From: an uncultured Bacillota bacterium
GTDB taxonomy: Bacteria; Bacillota_I; Bacilli_A; RFN20; CAG-449
Assembly (NCBI GenBank): GCA_902493275.1
Contig: CABUOQ010000004.1
Span: 11,429-75,428 of the forward strand
Reading direction: 5' to 3'
Length of the DNA stretch: 64,000 nt
Shown here: piece by piece, positions 61,537 through 64,000 of the stretch
Layout of the letters: each line of letters opens with the position of its first letter
Numbering within the stretch: the stretch's first letter is position 1
Translations under genes and position numbers: made by a program
The notes under the pieces: generated by a model
What the model saw: the letters and a program-made list of their open reading frames with translations, nothing else
Told to the model about the DNA's origin: nothing
The model's database searches: none

Positions 61537-62908
61537 TTAGATATTCATTAGATTCATCAAGACCACTTTGATACTTGTTAGCATATCCTTTTAAGAACGA
61601 TTCAGCCGTTTCATTACCTTGATAAACAGTATTTAACGCAGTATCTAAATCTTCTAAGAATGTATTATCATATGCATAATATTTACATCTATTTTTGCCT
61701 TGAACATATTCATTACCACGAACAATATCAACAAATAATTTTCTATTTTGAGGCATTAATTGTCTTCCGGTTAAACCTTCACCATTGACATATTGATTTT
61801 CAGCATATTCTTTAATATTTGGAATTGCTTGACCTAATTGGTAATTCATTATATTAGATGATTCTGAGCAAGCTAAGAATTTTGCTAAACGCACCGCGGC
61901 GTTTTTCTTTTTCGATTTAGAAGATACGCAATAAGCGACTGAGCCTACCCAAGAAGTAGATTTAGCGCCTTCTGCTGGTCCGACTGGTACTGGTACTATA
62001 TCAAATTCAAAGGTCAAATCTTCCCAAAATTGTTTACAATCCCAAGGTCCCATAAAGGTGAATACACATCCTTGATTTAAAAATCTTTGAAATGAATTTT
62101 GCGATGATTGTTCATCAGCTGTTGGAGCAACTTTATGCTTTGTAGATAAATCCGCTACAAATTGAACTGCATCGATAAAATTTTGATCGGTGATTTTTTG
62201 ATTTTTAACATTTTCATCAAAATAATCAGCATTATTAGAATAAACCGCTGCCATTAACTCATAATATCCAATTCCATATATATTATTAGTTGTGATAGCT
62301 TTTAAGTAGTTAACAAAATTGTCCCATGTCATAGGAATATCTGGACTTGGTAATTCCAAATCTAAATTATTTTCTTGAATTATTTTCTTTAATAAATCTT
62401 TGTTATATACAAGTGGATAAGGTCCTAAATCTTTAGGTAAACCATATAAATTCCCCTGTCCTAATTTGAAATTATTGCGGTCATATCGATACATGCTAGT
62501 TGATAAGTCCCACATAGAATCAATTTCGCTTTGTTCCACATATTCATCTAACGCTAATAATTTACCCGAATCAGCCCATTGCATAAATTCATAATCAGGA
62601 ACATAAAACACATCAGGTAAATTGTTTCCTTTATTTTTTAATGTGGTCATATAAGAATCACTATCAGTAGCAGAATAAACAACTTTAACATCTTGATTTT
62701 GTCTCATAAATTCATCGACAAGAATTTGGAAATTTTCTTGTTCTTCTGCACTTCCCCATCCAAAGAATGAAATAGTTGTGGTTCCCGTCGACTCACTTCC
62801 ATCATTAGATGAAGATTGGTTTACCTCATTTTGAGAACAACCACTTAGAATCATTAAAGCGGATAATAAACTTAAAGTTAAAACTTTTCTTTTCATAATA
62901 TTATTCAT
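61529..62908 (-). CDS. Carbohydrate ABC transporter solute-binding lipoprotein
   Basis: A 459-residue family 1-type extracellular solute-binding protein (lipobox LMILSGC). The mature part opens with TTISFFGWGSAEEQENFQIL and has LPDVFYVPDYEFMQWADSGK and VFTFMGPWDCKQF. It probably recognises an oligosaccharide released by the GH43 lipoprotein. The start is unclear: ATG 62908 (also ATG 62896) has no close ribosome site, although a perfect AGGAGG lies 30 bases upstream; see the separate feature. Confidence 0.92.
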   Translation of the reverse strand: MNNIMKRKVLTLSLLSALMILSGCSQNEVNQSSSNDGSESTGTTTISFFGWGSAEEQENFQILVDEFMRQNQDVKVVYSATDSDSYMTTLKNKGNNLPDVFYVPDYEFMQWADSGKLLALDEYVEQSEIDSMWDLSTSMYRYDRNNFKLGQGNLYGLPKDLGPYPLVYNKDLLKKIIQENNLDLELPSPDIPMTWDNFVNYLKAITTNNIYGIGYYELMAAVYSNNADYFDENVKNQKITDQNFIDAVQFVADLSTKHKVAPTADEQSSQNSFQRFLNQGCVFTFMGPWDCKQFWEDLTFEFDIVPVPVGPAEGAKSTSWVGSVAYCVSSKSKKKNAAVRLAKFLACSESSNIMNYQLGQAIPNIKEYAENQYVNGEGLTGRQLMPQNRKLFVDIVRGNEYVQGKNRCKYYAYDNTFLEDLDTALNTVYQGNETAESFLKGYANKYQSGLDESNEYLNG

Positions 62909-62944
62909 CAATAGGCACTTGTGATACCTATTAATTTTCCTCCT
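62909..62944 (-). promoter_or_regulatory. Distant Shine-Dalgarno with intervening hairpin
   Basis: AGGAGG (62944-62939) is 30 bases from ATG 62908. Between them AATAGG and CCTATT (62932-62927 and 62915-62910 on the minus strand) can form a hairpin, with a further CA/TG pair inside. If folded, the Shine-Dalgarno would sit about 7 bases from the ATG. An in-frame ATT three bases after AGGAGG is a less likely start. Confidence 0.45.
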
Positions 62945-63025
62945 ATCTTTATATTCATTTTAGATTAGCTCAATATTTACAACAATACATATTTAATGTT
63001 TTAATATGATTTTTTTTATTAAGTT

Positions 63026-63043
63026 TTGAAAGCGCTTTAACAA
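63026..63043. promoter_or_regulatory. Candidate CcpA/LacI-type operator
   Basis: TTGAAAGCGCTTTAACAA, with the perfect core AAAGCGCTTT, resembles catabolite-responsive elements and LacI-family operators. It lies 118 bases before the solute-binding gene and close to a weak minus-strand -35/-10 pair (TTGTTA, 16 bases, TAATAA). The rest of the 277-base gap is AT-rich leader for the two divergent genes. Confidence 0.6.
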
Positions 63044-63185
63044 TTAAATAAATAAAATTATGCTATTTTAGCCTAAATTCATATGATTTTTTTTATTTTT
63101 ATATATCTTATTTTACTTTTTAATGTATAATAATAAATAGAAAGTCAAAAAACAAGTCAGTATACTTAGTTTTAGAGGAATAAAA

Positions 63186-63980
63186 ATGATTTTTAAAATT
63201 GAATACGTTTCAGCTAACGCTATTGAAAACAATCCTTTCATGATTGATCGTCCAGAAGGAAGTTATCGATTCATCTTCTTCCATTTTATTTCTGAAGTGA
63301 CAATTGAAATAAATGGAGAAACTATCGATGCTAATCCTGGGTCAATCATTCTTTATTCACCAAAAGAAAAACAAAAATTTTATGTAAATAAAAATCGATT
63401 AAATCATGAATATATCGATTTTCAAATTATGGATGAAACCTTTTTTAAAAGCATTAAATTTCCATTAAATACTTTATTACAACCAAAAATGTCAAATTAC
63501 ATTTCTCAAAAAATTAAAGAAATTGTAAATGAAAAAGTCTCTGATCAAGTTGGTAACACTTATATTATAGAATCAAAGATGATTGAATTATTTGTTTCTA
63601 TCGCTAGAAAAGTTAATCACCGCAATCGAATTAATTCCGAAATATATACCACTGAGATTAAAAACAAATTTGAAAACATTCGTTTAAAAATGTATCAATC
63701 ACCAGATAATTCTACCGTGAATAATTTAGCTAAATCTTTAGGTTTTTCTCTCTCAAGATTTAATACATTATATAAAGCATATTTTGGTATCACTCCTATA
63801 AAAGATTTAACAAAAGCTAGAGTGACAAGAGTTGAAGAACTAATTAACAATGGCTATTCAACCAAAGAGATAATCAAAAGAATTGGATTTTCAAGTGAAG
63901 AATATTATTATCGTTGGTTTAAAAAGCAATTCAAAAAAACTACCGAAGACTATATAAAAGGGAGAAAAGAGAATGATTAA
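63186..63980 (+). CDS. AraC-family transcriptional regulator of the glycan locus
   Basis: A 264-residue regulator: N-terminal cupin-like domain (FIFFHFISEVTIEINGETID) and C-terminal double HTH (STVNNLAKSLGFSLSRFNTL; TKEIIKRIGFSSEEYYYRWF). Divergent from the sugar transporter operon and probably its activator. TATAAT at 63126 is a likely -10; ribosome site AGAGGAA. Confidence 0.9.
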   Translation: MIFKIEYVSANAIENNPFMIDRPEGSYRFIFFHFISEVTIEINGETIDANPGSIILYSPKEKQKFYVNKNRLNHEYIDFQIMDETFFKSIKFPLNTLLQPKMSNYISQKIKEIVNEKVSDQVGNTYIIESKMIELFVSIARKVNHRNRINSEIYTTEIKNKFENIRLKMYQSPDNSTVNNLAKSLGFSLSRFNTLYKAYFGITPIKDLTKARVTRVEELINNGYSTKEIIKRIGFSSEEYYYRWFKKQFKKTTEDYIKGRKEND

Positions 63981-64000
63981 GCATACAAAGTCATATATAA
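63973..64000 (+). CDS. Start of a further gene (partial)
   Basis: ATG 63973 overlaps the end of the regulator gene by 8 bases and lies behind GGGAGAAAAGAG; nine codons (MIKHTKSYI) are visible before the window ends. The overlap suggests co-transcription with the regulator. Nothing more can be said. Confidence 0.5.

Noticed and set aside
1..64000. Mycoplasma-like code with TGA as tryptophan
   Set aside because: TGA serves as the stop at 25670, 27343 and 45451 in well-recognised genes, and tryptophans are TGG; the standard bacterial code applies.

Overview
The window is a very AT-rich, gene-dense chromosomal segment of a low-GC Gram-positive bacterium, most likely an uncultured gut member of the Bacilli (Erysipelotrichia or RF39/RFN20-like). 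The evidence is a SufCDSUB iron-sulfur operon, a penicillin-binding D-Ala-D-Ala carboxypeptidase (so a peptidoglycan wall), RecX, YhaM/YhaN/YhaO- and PrsA-like proteins, tiny YjcZ-like peptides, strong AGGAGG ribosome sites and many lipoproteins with Ser/Glu-rich linkers behind the lipobox. TGA is used as a stop (ends at 25670, 27343, 45451), so this is not the mycoplasma code. The taxonomic placement is inference.

Layout. 1-2.4 kb: a sensory-type [FeFe]-hydrogenase-like protein with its NuoE-like partner, then a DacA-type carboxypeptidase. 2.4-7.2 kb: an accessory patch with two decayed copies of one small lipoprotein gene flanking a secreted papain-fold peptidase and a membrane partner, then a 5'-truncated Rhs tip. 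7.3-14.6 kb: one minus-strand operon sufC-sufD-sufS-sufU-sufB-mnmG-rsmG. 14.7-24.4 kb: two tiny membrane peptides, a PrsA-like foldase lipoprotein and a second lipoprotein, HIT protein, YhaM, RecX, a YbhN/MprF-type membrane protein, a NYN-domain protein, tRNA-Thr and unknowns. 24.6-30.1 kb: a two-component system, an alpha/beta hydrolase, cysE-cysK and a TetR regulator.

30.2-42.9 kb is rich in surface lipoproteins: three tandem paralogues of an unrecognised family, an AbrB-regulated ABC exporter, and an AraC regulator divergent from an SGNH hydrolase carrying three lectin-like domains and from a two-unit helical/lectin-like lipoprotein. 43-49.5 kb has YhaN/YhaO-like (SbcC/SbcD-type) proteins, a free-standing FakA-tail protein, PnuC, a histidine phosphatase, an acyltransferase between short direct repeats, and tRNA-Leu. 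Next to tRNA-Leu is a truncated tyrosine integrase, a scar of an integrated element.

50-64 kb is a carbohydrate-utilisation locus of about 12 kb on the minus strand: solute-binding lipoprotein, two permeases, a cytoplasmic GH43 enzyme, a CBM9-like/carboxypeptidase-regulatory lipoprotein, an exported GH43 lipoprotein and a final CBM9-like lipoprotein, with a divergent AraC regulator and a CcpA/LacI-like operator. The likely logic is surface capture and trimming of a pentose-rich plant glycan, import of oligosaccharides, and cytoplasmic completion. No ABC ATPase lies in this locus, so a shared MsmX-type ATPase elsewhere is presumed.
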